This document shows positions 8,289 through 17,251 of a DNA stretch of 64,000 nt, in pieces. This DNA comes from Altererythrobacter rubellus (GTDB lineage Bacteria > Pseudomonadota > Alphaproteobacteria > Sphingomonadales > Sphingomonadaceae): positions 2,232,412 to 2,296,411 of the forward strand of contig NZ_CP127221.1 of assembly GCF_030284385.1 (NCBI RefSeq). The letters are read 5' to 3'. The stretch's first letter is position 1; each line of letters opens with the position of its first letter. Below the pieces are notes generated by a model that did no database searches, was not told where the DNA came from, and saw only the letters and a list, made by a program, of their open reading frames with translations. Position numbers and translations under genes: made by a program.

Positions 8289-9521
8289 GTGCTCAAATTT
8301 CTGCCCAGCATTGATCGATATATTCTTCGGCTAGTGGTTTTCCCGATGCTGGGTGTTTTTGCGCTAGCAGCATCGCTGCTACTACTCGACAAAATGTTGC
8401 GATTGTTCGATTTTGTCGCGGTCGAAGGCGGGCCAATCTATGTCGTTTTCAAAATGCTGGGCGCACTGATCCCGGAATACGCCAGCCTCGCAATTCCTCT
8501 TGGATGCCTTCTGGGAATCCTCCTCGCCTTCCGGAAGCTTGCGGTTTCAAGCGAACTCGACGTTCTGCGCGCCGTCGGCATGGGTTACGGGCGTCTATTG
8601 CGGGTACCCTATTTTATCACCCTCGTATTGGTGGCCGTAAACGTCGCTTTGGTATTCTATATTCAACCGATCAGCCGATATTACTACGAGCAGATGGAGT
8701 ATGAGCTGCGCTCTGGCGCACTCGGCGCGTCAATCAAGGTTGGCGAATTCACAACTTTGCAAGACCGCATGGCATTGCGGATCGAGGAAAGCGAAGACGA
8801 AGGCAGGCGCTTGAAAGGCATATTTGCCCGCGTCGCAAACGAGAAGGGCCAGGTGCTGTCCATCTCCGCACGTGAAGGTGCGTTCATGGCAACTAGCGAC
8901 AGCCCGGACACGATCATCCTGCGGTTGACCGATGGGACAATTGTACAAGACACGGGCAGCCGCACACCACGAGTTCTCAGCTTTACCAGACATGACCTGC
9001 CAATCGACTTGCCTCGGATCGAGGAATTCCGCGAACGCGGAGATGCCGAGCGCGAGTATATTCTACCCGAATTGTTGAGCATCGGCTGGAGCGACACCGA
9101 ACCGATCGAGGCCCGGGCAGCAAGTCAGGCAAGTTTCAACTTCCGCCTGGTCGAGATCGTAATGATGCTGCTTATGCCACTTCTGGCGGTTGCACTCGCC
9201 ATACCCCCTAAACGTTCGACAAGCGCGCTTGGAGTATTTTTGTCGATCATCATGGTCGTCTCCTATCACAAGGTGAACCAGTACGGAGAGGACATCGCTT
9301 CGCTTGGGCGGGTCGATCCAATCTTGGCGCTATGGGGACCATTTGTGGCCTTTGCCGCGCTTATCCTCTGGATGTACTGGCGGGTGGCCTATGTCCCCGG
9401 TGGTCAAGCCATCGGTGCCCTTGAAACAGCGACAACAAAAGCAGGCAAAGCGATCAAGAAACTTTTCAAACGGCGACACTCCCGGCAAATCATTGCTGCC
9501 GAAGCAGCCCCGGCGGAATAG
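8289..9521 (+). CDS. lptF: LPS export ABC transporter permease LptF
   Basis: A 410-residue YjgP/YjgQ-family inner membrane protein. LptF and LptG form the transmembrane half of LptB2FG, which extracts lipopolysaccharide from the inner membrane. The N-terminal IDRYILRLVVFPMLGVF, about three helices before residue 130, a periplasmic beta-jellyroll part, and three C-terminal helices (IVMMLLMPLLAVALAIP onward) match the family. It starts with GTG and is followed 12 bp later by lptG. Which of the pair is LptF rests on order and the IDRYIL start. Confidence 0.88.
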   Translation: MLKFLPSIDRYILRLVVFPMLGVFALAASLLLLDKMLRLFDFVAVEGGPIYVVFKMLGALIPEYASLAIPLGCLLGILLAFRKLAVSSELDVLRAVGMGYGRLLRVPYFITLVLVAVNVALVFYIQPISRYYYEQMEYELRSGALGASIKVGEFTTLQDRMALRIEESEDEGRRLKGIFARVANEKGQVLSISAREGAFMATSDSPDTIILRLTDGTIVQDTGSRTPRVLSFTRHDLPIDLPRIEEFRERGDAEREYILPELLSIGWSDTEPIEARAASQASFNFRLVEIVMMLLMPLLAVALAIPPKRSTSALGVFLSIIMVVSYHKVNQYGEDIASLGRVDPILALWGPFVAFAALILWMYWRVAYVPGGQAIGALETATTKAGKAIKKLFKRRHSRQIIAAEAAPAE

Positions 9522-9533
9522 AACACAGCCACG

Positions 9534-10631
9534 ATGCAACTCGATTTTTTCCCTTCCCGGACACTAACGATCTACCTCGCAAAGATGTTCATCGTACGCA
9601 TCATCGCTGTGCTGGTGATGCTTGTGCTTGTTTTGATGATGCTTGATCTCCTCTCGACCAGCGGAGACATCCTTGCGGTCGAAGGCAACGGCCAGGCTCA
9701 ACTGCTCACCTATGCCAGTTTGCGGATACCGCAGCTTGTTTCGCGATTCCTGCCCTATTCAGTCTTGCTGGCGACGCTGATCACTCTGGTGACTTTGAAC
9801 CAAAACAGCGAAGTGATTTCGATGAAAGCAGCAGGGCTTTCCGCGCATCAAGTGCTTGCACCGCTTCTGCTCACCGCTGCACTCGTCTCTGTAGTCAGCT
9901 TCGTATTCAACGAGCGCGTTGTGACCCGCTCGACAGCTACGCTCAAAACTTGGGATGCCGCCGAATATGGTGTGATCCCCGAAGATTCCGGTGTTCGTGC
10001 GAACGTCTATCTTACCGATGGCGACAGCGTGCTATCCGCAGCCAGCCTCACGGGCTCTCGCGACACCATTCGCATGCGTGATGTGACTTGGTACGAGCGC
10101 AGCGAAACGGGCATGATCCTGACACAGGTTCGAGCGCCCATCGCAACCTACGCGGCACCCGGTTGGAAGCTCGAACAAGCGGTACAGTTCGATGTCGGCA
10201 CAGCCCAGTCAAGCGAGCCCTCTGACATGACAGTGGGCCAAAGCCTTACCCCGGATGATATCGAGCTCGACATTGTCGATCCCGACACAAAGCCATTCTG
10301 GGAGCTTTCTGAGTCAATCGAAGCATATGAAGCGGTCGGACGTCGCACTGCCGAGCTGCGCGCAAAATGGTGGCACAAGCTGTCCGGCCCATTGTCTGCA
10401 TTCCTGATGCCTTTACTGGGGGCGGTCGCAGCCTTTGGCTTGGCTCGTTCAGGCCAACTGTTTGTGCGCGCCATTATCGGAATGGCGCTCGGCTTCGCCT
10501 ATTTCGTGATCGACAATGCGGCACTCGCGATGGGCAGCTTTGGCGGATATCCGCCATTCCTTGCCGCCTGGGCGCCATTCTTCCTGTTCTTGCTGGTAGG
10601 TGAGACTGTCCTCATCAGAACCGAGGAATGA
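9534..10631 (+). CDS. lptG: LPS export ABC transporter permease LptG
   Basis: A 365-residue YjgP/YjgQ permease, the partner of the gene upstream. The start SRTLTIYLAKMFIVRIIAVL, the LLDLLSTSGDI segment and the VTLNQNSEVISMKAAGLSAH cytoplasmic coupling region are typical LptG features. Three C-terminal helices include SAFLMPLLGAVAAFGLARSG. Its TGA overlaps the ATG of the acetyltransferase downstream by 4 bp, so lptF-lptG-GNAT look like one transcription unit. Confidence 0.9.
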   Translation: MQLDFFPSRTLTIYLAKMFIVRIIAVLVMLVLVLMMLDLLSTSGDILAVEGNGQAQLLTYASLRIPQLVSRFLPYSVLLATLITLVTLNQNSEVISMKAAGLSAHQVLAPLLLTAALVSVVSFVFNERVVTRSTATLKTWDAAEYGVIPEDSGVRANVYLTDGDSVLSAASLTGSRDTIRMRDVTWYERSETGMILTQVRAPIATYAAPGWKLEQAVQFDVGTAQSSEPSDMTVGQSLTPDDIELDIVDPDTKPFWELSESIEAYEAVGRRTAELRAKWWHKLSGPLSAFLMPLLGAVAAFGLARSGQLFVRAIIGMALGFAYFVIDNAALAMGSFGGYPPFLAAWAPFFLFLLVGETVLIRTEE

Positions 10632-11152
10632 CCGGCCGCGATTGGACGTTGCGTTTGGCGCGGCCAGACGATGCGGAGTCTATGCCAGCGATTGAGCGTG
10701 CTGCGGCAGAAAAGTTTCGTGGAGTTCGCGACTTAATCAATGTTGATTTTGACGATGTTTGGGAACCAGACGAACTGCGACCACTGATCCGCAAGGGACA
10801 CTGCCTGGTCGCGCATGTCGGCGAAGAAATGGCGGGTTTCCTCGTTAATCAACCCTTCAGCCGAGAGCTGCACATCTGGGAAATGGATGTGCATCCGGAT
10901 TATCAGGGGCGCGGGATTGGCGCAGGCCTAATCCGTGCGTGCCAGATCGATGCGCACAATGCAGGGTTCAAAGCGGTTACGCTGACCACGTTTCGCGATG
11001 TACCCTGGAACGGGCCATTCTATGCGCGGCTAGGGTTCGAAGAAGTCACTGCGCTTGATGCGCACCCGAGGCTAGCAAGCGAGCTTGCGCTGGAGGTCGA
11101 CAACGGTCTGCCCGCTGATCGCCGCTGCGCCATGATCCATTTCCTTGGCTAA
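10628..11152 (+). CDS. GNAT family N-acetyltransferase
   Basis: A 174-residue single-domain GNAT protein. The acetyl-CoA site is EMDVHPDYQGRGIGAGLI (Q-x-x-G-x-G type), followed by AVTLTTFRDVPWNGPFYARLGFEEV, the usual C-terminal strand-helix part. The substrate is not predictable. It is translationally coupled to lptG by an ATGA overlap, but such couplings to GNAT genes are often only positional. Confidence 0.85.
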   Translation: MTGRDWTLRLARPDDAESMPAIERAAAEKFRGVRDLINVDFDDVWEPDELRPLIRKGHCLVAHVGEEMAGFLVNQPFSRELHIWEMDVHPDYQGRGIGAGLIRACQIDAHNAGFKAVTLTTFRDVPWNGPFYARLGFEEVTALDAHPRLASELALEVDNGLPADRRCAMIHFLG

Positions 11153-11159
11153 CCGGCGA

Positions 11160-12257
11160 TTAGGGAGCGCGGCCGACGCCCATTGTGCTTCGCGCGATAC
11201 GGCCGACTAGCTCGATCATCCCGCTATGGTTCGCCCCGTCATAGGTCGAATTATCGCCCAGTTCCTTGCGCAAACGGCGGTGCGCCTCGGGCAGGTCGTG
11301 ATACGGCATAGAGGGCATAAGATGATGCAAAGCGTGGTAGCGAAGGCCGACAGGTGCCCAAATCTCTGCTGCCAGGCCAGGTGGCGGAACGTTTACGCTG
11401 TCAAGAAACTGCGCAGTGACTGTCATCGGTTCGCCATCATTTTCCCAAAGATGCGCCACCAGAGTTCTCAGCTGGTTTATGACCGCGGTCAGCGACGCAA
11501 CACAAAGTGCAATCAGCAATGGTTGCCAGCCGAGCACAGAAATGCTGCCGATCAACGTCCATGCCCACACAAATCCGCCTATCTCTTGCCAGCGCACGCG
11601 CTTCGCCAAATTGCCTTCGGCTGGCTTGCGGCGAAATTCAGGGTTGATCATCAGCGCCGAAGCCTGCTCCCACACCATCTTTCGCAACGGCCGGATGACA
11701 ACGCCGAGCGGAAGTAAGGCCGCAAAGCGCAATAGCAAGCCAATAGGCGCCAACAATGCAACCAGAACGAAAGCAGGCAAGCTCCAAGGCTTCATCAAGG
11801 CTAGTGGGAGATACTCCGGATCCTCGACCGTGCCATATTGCGTACGCTTGTGATGAAGTGTGTGCACACCTTCGTACATGAAGCTTGGCACCAGCATGGG
11901 GATGCCAACCATCAGGTTCCATGCAGCACGGAAACCCGGCAATGCATTGCGGTGAATGTGCGTCAACTCATGGATAAACATCAGCGCGCGATAAAGCGCG
12001 AGCGCCGAGATAATACCGAATGCAATCGCGGTGGTAACTGAATCGGCGAGGATCGCAGCCGCCAAGGTTCCGTATCCGATGCCGGCCGACAGGATCATGT
12101 CAGGCCAATAGATGCCCGGTTTCGCTTCGCCTAAATCCTTTGTGAGGTCGCGTGCAGCGCGCAGCATATCCTTGTCATCGCTTTCGATGAATTGCGCGCG
12201 CGTCGCCCTAGCTCTTTCAGCTCGCGGGGCGGTGGAAGGGTTGAGGGCTTTTTCCAT
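11160..12257 (-). CDS. Membrane fatty acid desaturase family protein
   Basis: A 365-residue di-iron membrane enzyme. The three histidine boxes are visible: FIHELTHIHRN, GVHTLHHKRTQYG and RYHALHHLMPSMPYHDL. Hydrophobic stretches between them fit four helices. The longer frame to 12488 overlaps the next gene; ATG at 12257 (MEKALNPSTAPRAERA) is chosen because the extra N-terminus looks random. Desaturases of this family insert double bonds into acyl chains or modify other lipids; the substrate is unknown. Its C-terminus converges with the upstream GNAT gene. Confidence 0.83.
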   Translation of the reverse strand: MEKALNPSTAPRAERARATRAQFIESDDKDMLRAARDLTKDLGEAKPGIYWPDMILSAGIGYGTLAAAILADSVTTAIAFGIISALALYRALMFIHELTHIHRNALPGFRAAWNLMVGIPMLVPSFMYEGVHTLHHKRTQYGTVEDPEYLPLALMKPWSLPAFVLVALLAPIGLLLRFAALLPLGVVIRPLRKMVWEQASALMINPEFRRKPAEGNLAKRVRWQEIGGFVWAWTLIGSISVLGWQPLLIALCVASLTAVINQLRTLVAHLWENDGEPMTVTAQFLDSVNVPPPGLAAEIWAPVGLRYHALHHLMPSMPYHDLPEAHRRLRKELGDNSTYDGANHSGMIELVGRIARSTMGVGRAP

Positions 12258-12400
12258 CAAAATCTCATTTCGATTGGCCTTTACCCTATAACTGGGCCTG
12301 AGGACAAACTGGATGTGTTGGCAAGAGTGATCGAATGACTTGCTTAAGCGGCGTTCTCTGACCACACATTGCCGAAAGCCAATCAATACGGGGCAAGGGC

Positions 12401-13561
12401 GTGACACACAGCGATATAGTGATCGAGCATGTGCGGGACAAGAAAGGCCGCGCTGCCTTTGTTGATGTAGGCAATGCCTTCTCCGCACGTGTTCCCAATT
12501 CTGTTCCGCAATTACGTGGCGAGCAAATCGAACTGATTACCCCAGGCAAGAACCCCTTTTTCGGCCACGCTCGGGCACAGCTCTTCATCGCCAAAGTGAA
12601 TGGAAAACCTGTTGGGCGTATCTCCGCTCATATCGATGAACTGGCGCTTCAAGTTCCCAAGGAACAAGGCTTTGGTCCGGGCACAGGCATGTTCGGCTAC
12701 TTTGACGCAGACAGCGAGGCGGTGGCTCATGCGCTTCTCGCTGAAGCTGAAAAATGGCTTCTTAGCGAAGAAATGACGAGGGTTCTTGGTCCAATCTCCA
12801 TGTCGATATGGGAAGAACCAGGCTTGCTAGTTCGCGGGCAGGATCATCCACCCATGATCATGATGGGGCATCATCCGGCCCATTATCGTGGCTGGATTGA
12901 AAGCTACGGTTTCACGACAGCAAAGACCTTGCTGACCTATGACCTTCCGGTTGACCGCGAGTTTCCGCCATTGATCCAGCGCATAGTGAAATCGGGCGAG
13001 CGCAATAGCCGCATCACTGTCCGTCAGGTGGTGAAGAAGCGCTGGGATTCAGAAGCGGCAATCATCCTGTCGATCCTGAACGACGCATGGTCCGGCAATT
13101 GGGGATTTGTCCCGTTCACAGCCGATGAGATTGCTTACGCAGGCAAGAAGCTGCGCCCGATCATCTTTGAACCGCTCAACATGATCGCAGAGCTGGATGG
13201 CGAACCGGTTGCATTCTTGCTGACATTTCCAGACATCAATCAGGTGCTCGCCAAGATCAACGGCAAGCTATTCCCGTTTGGCTGGTTCCATATGCTTCGC
13301 TGGTTGCATTTCCCCAAAGGCTCCGGAATGCGCGTTCCCTTGATGGGCGTGAAGAAGGAGCTCCACAATTCACGCATGGCAAGCCAGCTGGCCTTTATGA
13401 TGATCGATCAGATCCGCAGAACAGCGGATGAATTGTATGAATCGAAGCGCGGAGAAGTTGGCTGGATTCTGGATGACAACAAAGGGATGGTAGCCATTGC
13501 AGATGCGATCAATAGCAAGATCAACCGTGAGTACATCGTCTTCGGCAAAGACCTAATATGA
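12401..13561 (+). CDS. GNAT-like N-acetyltransferase family protein, conserved uncharacterised
   Basis: A 386-residue protein with GTG start. It resembles the large acetyltransferase-like family often mislabelled as a dATP pyrophosphohydrolase: GKNPFFGHARAQLFIAKVNG, then GPGTGMFGYFDADSEAV, then LLVRGQDHPPMIMMGHHPAHY, and a second half beginning NDAWSGNWGFVPFTADE. The layout suggests two GNAT-like halves. No substrate is known to me. It diverges from the desaturase with 143 bp between the start codons. Confidence 0.7.
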   Translation: MTHSDIVIEHVRDKKGRAAFVDVGNAFSARVPNSVPQLRGEQIELITPGKNPFFGHARAQLFIAKVNGKPVGRISAHIDELALQVPKEQGFGPGTGMFGYFDADSEAVAHALLAEAEKWLLSEEMTRVLGPISMSIWEEPGLLVRGQDHPPMIMMGHHPAHYRGWIESYGFTTAKTLLTYDLPVDREFPPLIQRIVKSGERNSRITVRQVVKKRWDSEAAIILSILNDAWSGNWGFVPFTADEIAYAGKKLRPIIFEPLNMIAELDGEPVAFLLTFPDINQVLAKINGKLFPFGWFHMLRWLHFPKGSGMRVPLMGVKKELHNSRMASQLAFMMIDQIRRTADELYESKRGEVGWILDDNKGMVAIADAINSKINREYIVFGKDLI

Positions 13562-13730
13562 AAAAAGGCCTCCGTCTGGGATGACGGAGGCCCTTGGAAA
13601 ATATCACCAGCCGTTTGGACGGGAGGGGGGTCTCGGCGGTGACAACGTAGAAATGACCAAACTCGGATGCGGTTCCCCCCAGACACGAAAAATTTCAAAA
13701 TTTTTTCCATGAGCTCAAATCGCGTCCGAA
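13561..13730 (-). ncRNA. Candidate small RNA divergent from phyR (ends at minus-strand terminator)
   Basis: A perfect 10-bp hairpin (13583-13592 with 13567-13576, loop of 6) is followed on the minus strand by TTTTTT, so it terminates leftward transcription. No gene lies to its right on that strand, because phyR (13839) points away. The minus-strand stretch before it carries CCCCCCTCCC (13621-13630), complementary to a Shine-Dalgarno-like sequence. A short minus-strand ORF here runs through the hairpin and is thus unlikely to be coding. The 5' end and promoter are not defined; the boundaries given are approximate. Confidence 0.35.
13567..13592 (-). terminator. Hairpin terminator acting on the minus strand
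   Basis: GGCCTCCGTC and GACGGAGGCC pair perfectly around TGGGAT. The U-tract exists only for the minus direction (six A on the plus strand before the stem). It may still slow plus-strand transcripts leaving the acetyltransferase gene, whose stop codon is 5 bp away. Confidence 0.7.
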
Positions 13731-13838
13731 GAAACGCCATTGAGCGCCATAATGGACAAAAATCACTGCTCTGCTATCGCGCTGCATTCTGCGCGGAGTT
13801 AACCGCTTAGAAATTGATTTCCAAAGGGAAGTTTCAAC

Positions 13839-14633
13839 ATGTCGATTAGCGCTCAAATCGCCGCCAATTTGCCCTACCTGAGACGCTATGCTCGCGCGCT
13901 GACCGGATCCCAGGAAAGCGGCGACAAGTTCGTTCGCGCAACCTTGGAGGCTGCCCTAGCTGACGAAGCGTTAAAGGCCAGCATGGCTGAAGGCCGTGTA
14001 CCCTTGTACCGGGCTTTCACCACCCTTTGGCGGAGCGCGACCTCCGGAACAAGCGACACGAACAGAGCTTCTGGACTGCATGAGGGCAACGCGCAGGCGC
14101 GGCTCAGTTCGATTACGCCGCTCAACCGACAGGCACTGCTGCTGACAACACTGGAAGAGTTTCAGCCGCATCAAGTCGGCGAAATTCTCGGTGTCTCGGG
14201 AGAAGAGGTGAGCACTCTGGTCGAAGAAGCCATAACAGAGATTGACCGCGAAGCATCGACCAGTGTGCTGATCATCGAAGACGAACCTTTGATTTCCATG
14301 CAGCTAGAGGACTTGGTGAAGTCCTTGGGACACGAGGTATTCGCCACCGCGGCGACACGCACCCAAGCACAGGAAGCCGTATCCAATGGCAAGCCGGGAC
14401 TGGTTCTGGCCGACATACAGCTGGCCGACGGATCTTCAGGTCTCGATGCTGTCGATGACATTCTTGAACTGGGCGATGTGCCAGTGGTGTTTATCACCGC
14501 CTATCCAGAAAGGCTGCTTACAGGAGACAGGCCTGAGCCGACCTACCTGGTGACAAAGCCATTCCGCGAGCAGACCGTGCGCTCGACAATGAGTCAGGCG
14601 TTATTCTTCAACTCGAGCAAGCCAATCAGCTAG
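13839..14633 (+). CDS. phyR: General stress response anti-anti-sigma regulator PhyR
   Basis: A 264-residue protein of the typical PhyR build: an ECF sigma-like N-terminal domain (about 1-135; YLRRYARALTG, LNRQALLLTTLEEFQ) without DNA-binding function, and a C-terminal receiver domain (about 143-260; VLIIEDEPLISMQL, phospho-acceptor Asp192 in VLADIQLADG, VTKPF). When phosphorylated, PhyR binds NepR and frees the sigma factor EcfG. It sits tail to tail with the kinase gene: the stop codons are adjacent. I see no EcfG-type promoter in its own 277-bp upstream region. Confidence 0.96.
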   Translation: MSISAQIAANLPYLRRYARALTGSQESGDKFVRATLEAALADEALKASMAEGRVPLYRAFTTLWRSATSGTSDTNRASGLHEGNAQARLSSITPLNRQALLLTTLEEFQPHQVGEILGVSGEEVSTLVEEAITEIDREASTSVLIIEDEPLISMQLEDLVKSLGHEVFATAATRTQAQEAVSNGKPGLVLADIQLADGSSGLDAVDDILELGDVPVVFITAYPERLLTGDRPEPTYLVTKPFREQTVRSTMSQALFFNSSKPIS

Positions 14634-16316
14634 TCAGTCCGAAAGGCGCGCTAACCTCTCTCTGATCTGAAATTCGCGGCGAACCCGCAACGGTACGCGC
14701 AGGGTGCAGCTCACGCCTTCAGGATCGAAGCGAATTGCGACAGGTTGGCGCAGCTCATGCGCTACGATTTTCTGGATCAGATCCGTACCGAACCCCGGCG
14801 TACGCTCAGCGGCTACCTCCGGTCCACCTCGTTCTACCCAGTCAACAACGACCAGTTCTTCTCCCTCGCTCCTCCAATTGATGGAAACCCTGCCGCCTTG
14901 CTGACTTAGCGCACCGTATTTTGCGGCATTAGTGGCCAGCTCATGAATTGCCAGTCCCAGGGAAAGCGCATCGTTCGGAGCAAGCTCAATATCAGGGCCG
15001 TCCATCACAACCTCATTGCCGCCGCCGCTATATGGGGCAAGCTCAGCCTTGACGACTGAACGAAGCGGAGTGGTGCCCCATTCCGATTGCGTCAAGAGAT
15101 CATGCGTTGCGGAAAGCGCGCGAACGCGGCCCTCAAGGCTGTCGGCGAAATCATTAAGGCTGGTGGTCCTCCGACGCGTGAGCGAAATGATTGAAATGAT
15201 ACTGGCCAATGTATTTTTGACACGATGATTAAGCTCACGGGTCAAAGAATTGCGGATTGAATTCTGTTCCTCGAAGAATGTCAGCGCCACCTCGTCTTCG
15301 ATCACTTGCCGCGTAACCAGACGCGCAAGCAAAAGCAGTAAGCTCGCCAATGCCAAACCAAACAGCAATGTTGCCATGGAAAGTGGAGACAAGCTGCCTG
15401 CTCGCGCAGATTGAATCTCAACCACAAAGGGCCTGCTTCCAACTTCAACCTGTTCGGCGATCGTCACTCCAGACGAAAAAGCGGGAGCATTCTGCGCCAA
15501 CAGATTGGCGCTCTCCGGTGGGCCGTCGAACAAGCGCGCACCCATTTGGCGGTGCACCGAATGTTCCATCGCCGTGCCCAAGAAATACTGCGCGTCAAAC
15601 GGACTAAAGATGAAACCCTTCAACCGTCGCGCTTCGATCGGGCCATCAAAAACGGGCATGAACAACAGAAAGCCAATTCTTGTTGTCTCTTCGTATTGGT
15701 TCAACACCACTCTTGCGGTCGCAGTTGGCCGAACCATTCGGGCCGCTTCGTCCATCGCCGCACGCCTGACGGGATCAGAATAGAGATCATAACCCAGCTG
15801 CGCCCGAGTCTCCTCACTATCGGGTTTCAAAAACGTGACCGGTACCAATCTTGTTTCATTCGAGCCAGATTCGCGGATAACTTTGTAATCGAACCCTTTT
15901 TCCGCACTGATCGCATTTTCGAATGCCTCTACCTGACCTACAGTGATGACTTCGGCCCAGCCAATCCCTTCAGAACCTCTTGCGTTGGAATCGAGCCGCA
16001 ATTGGCTCGAAAACGTCCGGAACATTGGCAAGCGCACGTCGTCTGCCGCAGCAAACAGAGCGGATCCCGCCCGAAGATACGCTTCAGTCGTGCTGCTTCT
16101 GCGGTCCAGCTCCGCAACGAGTGTCTGCGCAACCTCACGCATGATCACACGCTCGCGCTGATCTTCGCTTGATTCGATCACAACTACTGCCACGCTTGTA
16201 ATCACGGCAACGATCAAGAAAATCAGAAGCGGTACGGCTCGAGGATAGCGCACAAGCCATTGGCTCACGCGGTTCACCCGCGGCTTGTATCGCAAATTCT
16301 CCGCCGTATCGTGCAT
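14634..16316 (-). CDS. CHASE-domain sensor histidine kinase of the general stress response (PhyK-like)
   Basis: About 560 residues. A helix at about 25-47 (AVPLLIFLIVAVITSVAVVV), a periplasmic CHASE domain (about 80-260, GWAEVI, FLLFMPVF), a second helix at about 310-330, then a HisKA_2 region with ELNHRVKNTLASIISIISL (phospho-accepting His) and an ATPase domain (LAIHELATNAAKYGALS). HisKA_2/HWE kinases next to phyR normally phosphorylate PhyR. The ATG at 16316 is preferred over a TTG at 16325. A minus-strand EcfG-type promoter lies about 33-57 bp upstream. Confidence 0.88.
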   Translation of the reverse strand: MHDTAENLRYKPRVNRVSQWLVRYPRAVPLLIFLIVAVITSVAVVVIESSEDQRERVIMREVAQTLVAELDRRSSTTEAYLRAGSALFAAADDVRLPMFRTFSSQLRLDSNARGSEGIGWAEVITVGQVEAFENAISAEKGFDYKVIRESGSNETRLVPVTFLKPDSEETRAQLGYDLYSDPVRRAAMDEAARMVRPTATARVVLNQYEETTRIGFLLFMPVFDGPIEARRLKGFIFSPFDAQYFLGTAMEHSVHRQMGARLFDGPPESANLLAQNAPAFSSGVTIAEQVEVGSRPFVVEIQSARAGSLSPLSMATLLFGLALASLLLLLARLVTRQVIEDEVALTFFEEQNSIRNSLTRELNHRVKNTLASIISIISLTRRRTTSLNDFADSLEGRVRALSATHDLLTQSEWGTTPLRSVVKAELAPYSGGGNEVVMDGPDIELAPNDALSLGLAIHELATNAAKYGALSQQGGRVSINWRSEGEELVVVDWVERGGPEVAAERTPGFGTDLIQKIVAHELRQPVAIRFDPEGVSCTLRVPLRVRREFQIRERLARLSD

Positions 16317-16346
16317 CGCTGGCAATGGTTCTAACCTATTCCTCGG

Positions 16347-16373
16347 GGAACAAAAGAGCTAAGGCATCGTTCC
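16347..16373. promoter_or_regulatory. Near-palindromic, bidirectional EcfG-type promoter
   Basis: On the plus strand GGAAC (16347-16351) and CGTT (16368-16371) are 16 bp apart, the exact EcfG consensus, pointing to nepR-ecfG. On the minus strand GGAAC (16373-16369) and TGTT (16352-16349) are also 16 bp apart, pointing to the kinase gene. GGAAC-N16/17-CGTT promoters are the known EcfG target in alphaproteobacteria. The plus-strand promoter lies inside the longest nepR frame, which rules out a start at 16325. Confidence 0.85.
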
Positions 16374-16444
16374 CAAGCTTGAGTGGTGGTGATATGCTAG
16401 CCGCGCTACACCTTTGGGGATCTGCGGAAGGACGCCAATTCGGC

Positions 16445-16609
16445 ATGGCATCGGACAAACCACAATCTGGCGACAAAGCAGTGCCTAAGCCTGATTGGGC
16501 GGACGGCCTGAAGGATCTCTATGACACCGTTGTCGAAGAGCCGCTTCCGGACAGCTTTAAAGATTTGCTCGCAAAACTGGATAACCCATCTTCAGATGGA
16601 AACAGCTAA
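16445..16609 (+). CDS. nepR: Anti-sigma factor NepR
   Basis: A 54-residue protein with the NepR helices: DWADGLKDLYDTVVEEPLP and DSFKDLLAKLDNP. NepR holds EcfG inactive until phosphorylated PhyR takes it away. ATG 16445 gives the usual length of about 55-60; GGAAGGA lies 12 bases upstream. An in-frame ATG at 16394 with GGTGGTGAT would add a 17-residue hydrophobic stretch that NepR proteins normally lack. The stop overlaps the ecfG start by 1 bp, so both proteins are made from one message. Confidence 0.92.
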   Translation: MASDKPQSGDKAVPKPDWADGLKDLYDTVVEEPLPDSFKDLLAKLDNPSSDGNS

Positions 16610-17217
16610 TGGCTGAGACTAAGCGCACTGCTGCTCAGAAGCTGGAATTCAAGCGCGAGTTGGAAGCGGTGATACCGCATCTTCGCGCCTTCGCACGTGG
16701 CCTATGCGGACGGCCTGACATGGCCGATGACCTCGTGCAAGAAGCTCTGCTGAAGGCCTGGGCCGCGCAAGAACGTTTTGAACCTGGCACATCCATGCGG
16801 GCATGGACATTTGTTATCCTACGCAATGCGTATCTTACGGATATGCGCCGCAACCGCTTCCGCGGCGAATATGACGAGAGCATAGCAGAGAGAATCCTGA
16901 CAGCGCCTGCCAGTCAGGAAGAACCCATCCATCTTTCAGACCTGCACCGCGCGTTGTTAACGCTGCCTCCTGAGCGGCGCGAAGCGCTTTTGCTGGTAGG
17001 CGCAGGCGGCTTTTCCTACGAGGAAGCAGCCAACATCTGCGGCTGCGCGATTGGCACGATCAAGAGCCGCGTCGGGCGGGCACGCGTCGCGCTTACTTCT
17101 ATGATGGAAGAAGGCTCCATCCCGCAACGTTCGCTTGACGACGCAGGTGCGCATCCCGCGATCCTGCAGGAACTCAAGTCCGTCGCGAATAAAAGTGAAG
17201 AGATCGCCGAAAGCTAG
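16609..17217 (+). CDS. ecfG: General stress response ECF sigma factor EcfG
   Basis: A 202-residue ECF15-type sigma factor. Region 2 shows LRAFARGLCGRPDMADDLVQ, EALLKAWAAQERFEPGTSMR and AWTFVILRNAYLTDMRR; region 4 shows LPPERREALLLVGAGGFSYE and GCAIGTIKSRVGRAR. It directs RNA polymerase to GGAAC-N16/17-CGTT promoters, one of which stands before its own operon, so it should be autoregulated. It ends 34 bp before the convergent sodB. Confidence 0.95.
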   Translation: MAETKRTAAQKLEFKRELEAVIPHLRAFARGLCGRPDMADDLVQEALLKAWAAQERFEPGTSMRAWTFVILRNAYLTDMRRNRFRGEYDESIAERILTAPASQEEPIHLSDLHRALLTLPPERREALLLVGAGGFSYEEAANICGCAIGTIKSRVGRARVALTSMMEEGSIPQRSLDDAGAHPAILQELKSVANKSEEIAES

Positions 17218-17251
17218 CCATAGCCAGCTCTCGGCGAAGCTGCTCAATCAA

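Noticed and set aside
13644..13676. Possible EcfG promoter (GGAAC ... CGTT) on the minus strand beside phyR
   Set aside because: The spacing is 24 bp, well outside the 16-17 bp needed.
13408..13740. Minus-strand 110-codon ORF next to phyR
   Set aside because: It runs through a strong leftward terminator and into the acetyltransferase gene; a small RNA explains the region better.
16325..16609. NepR starting at 16325 (94 residues)
   Set aside because: The EcfG promoter at 16347-16371 lies inside this frame, so the transcript starts after that ATG.
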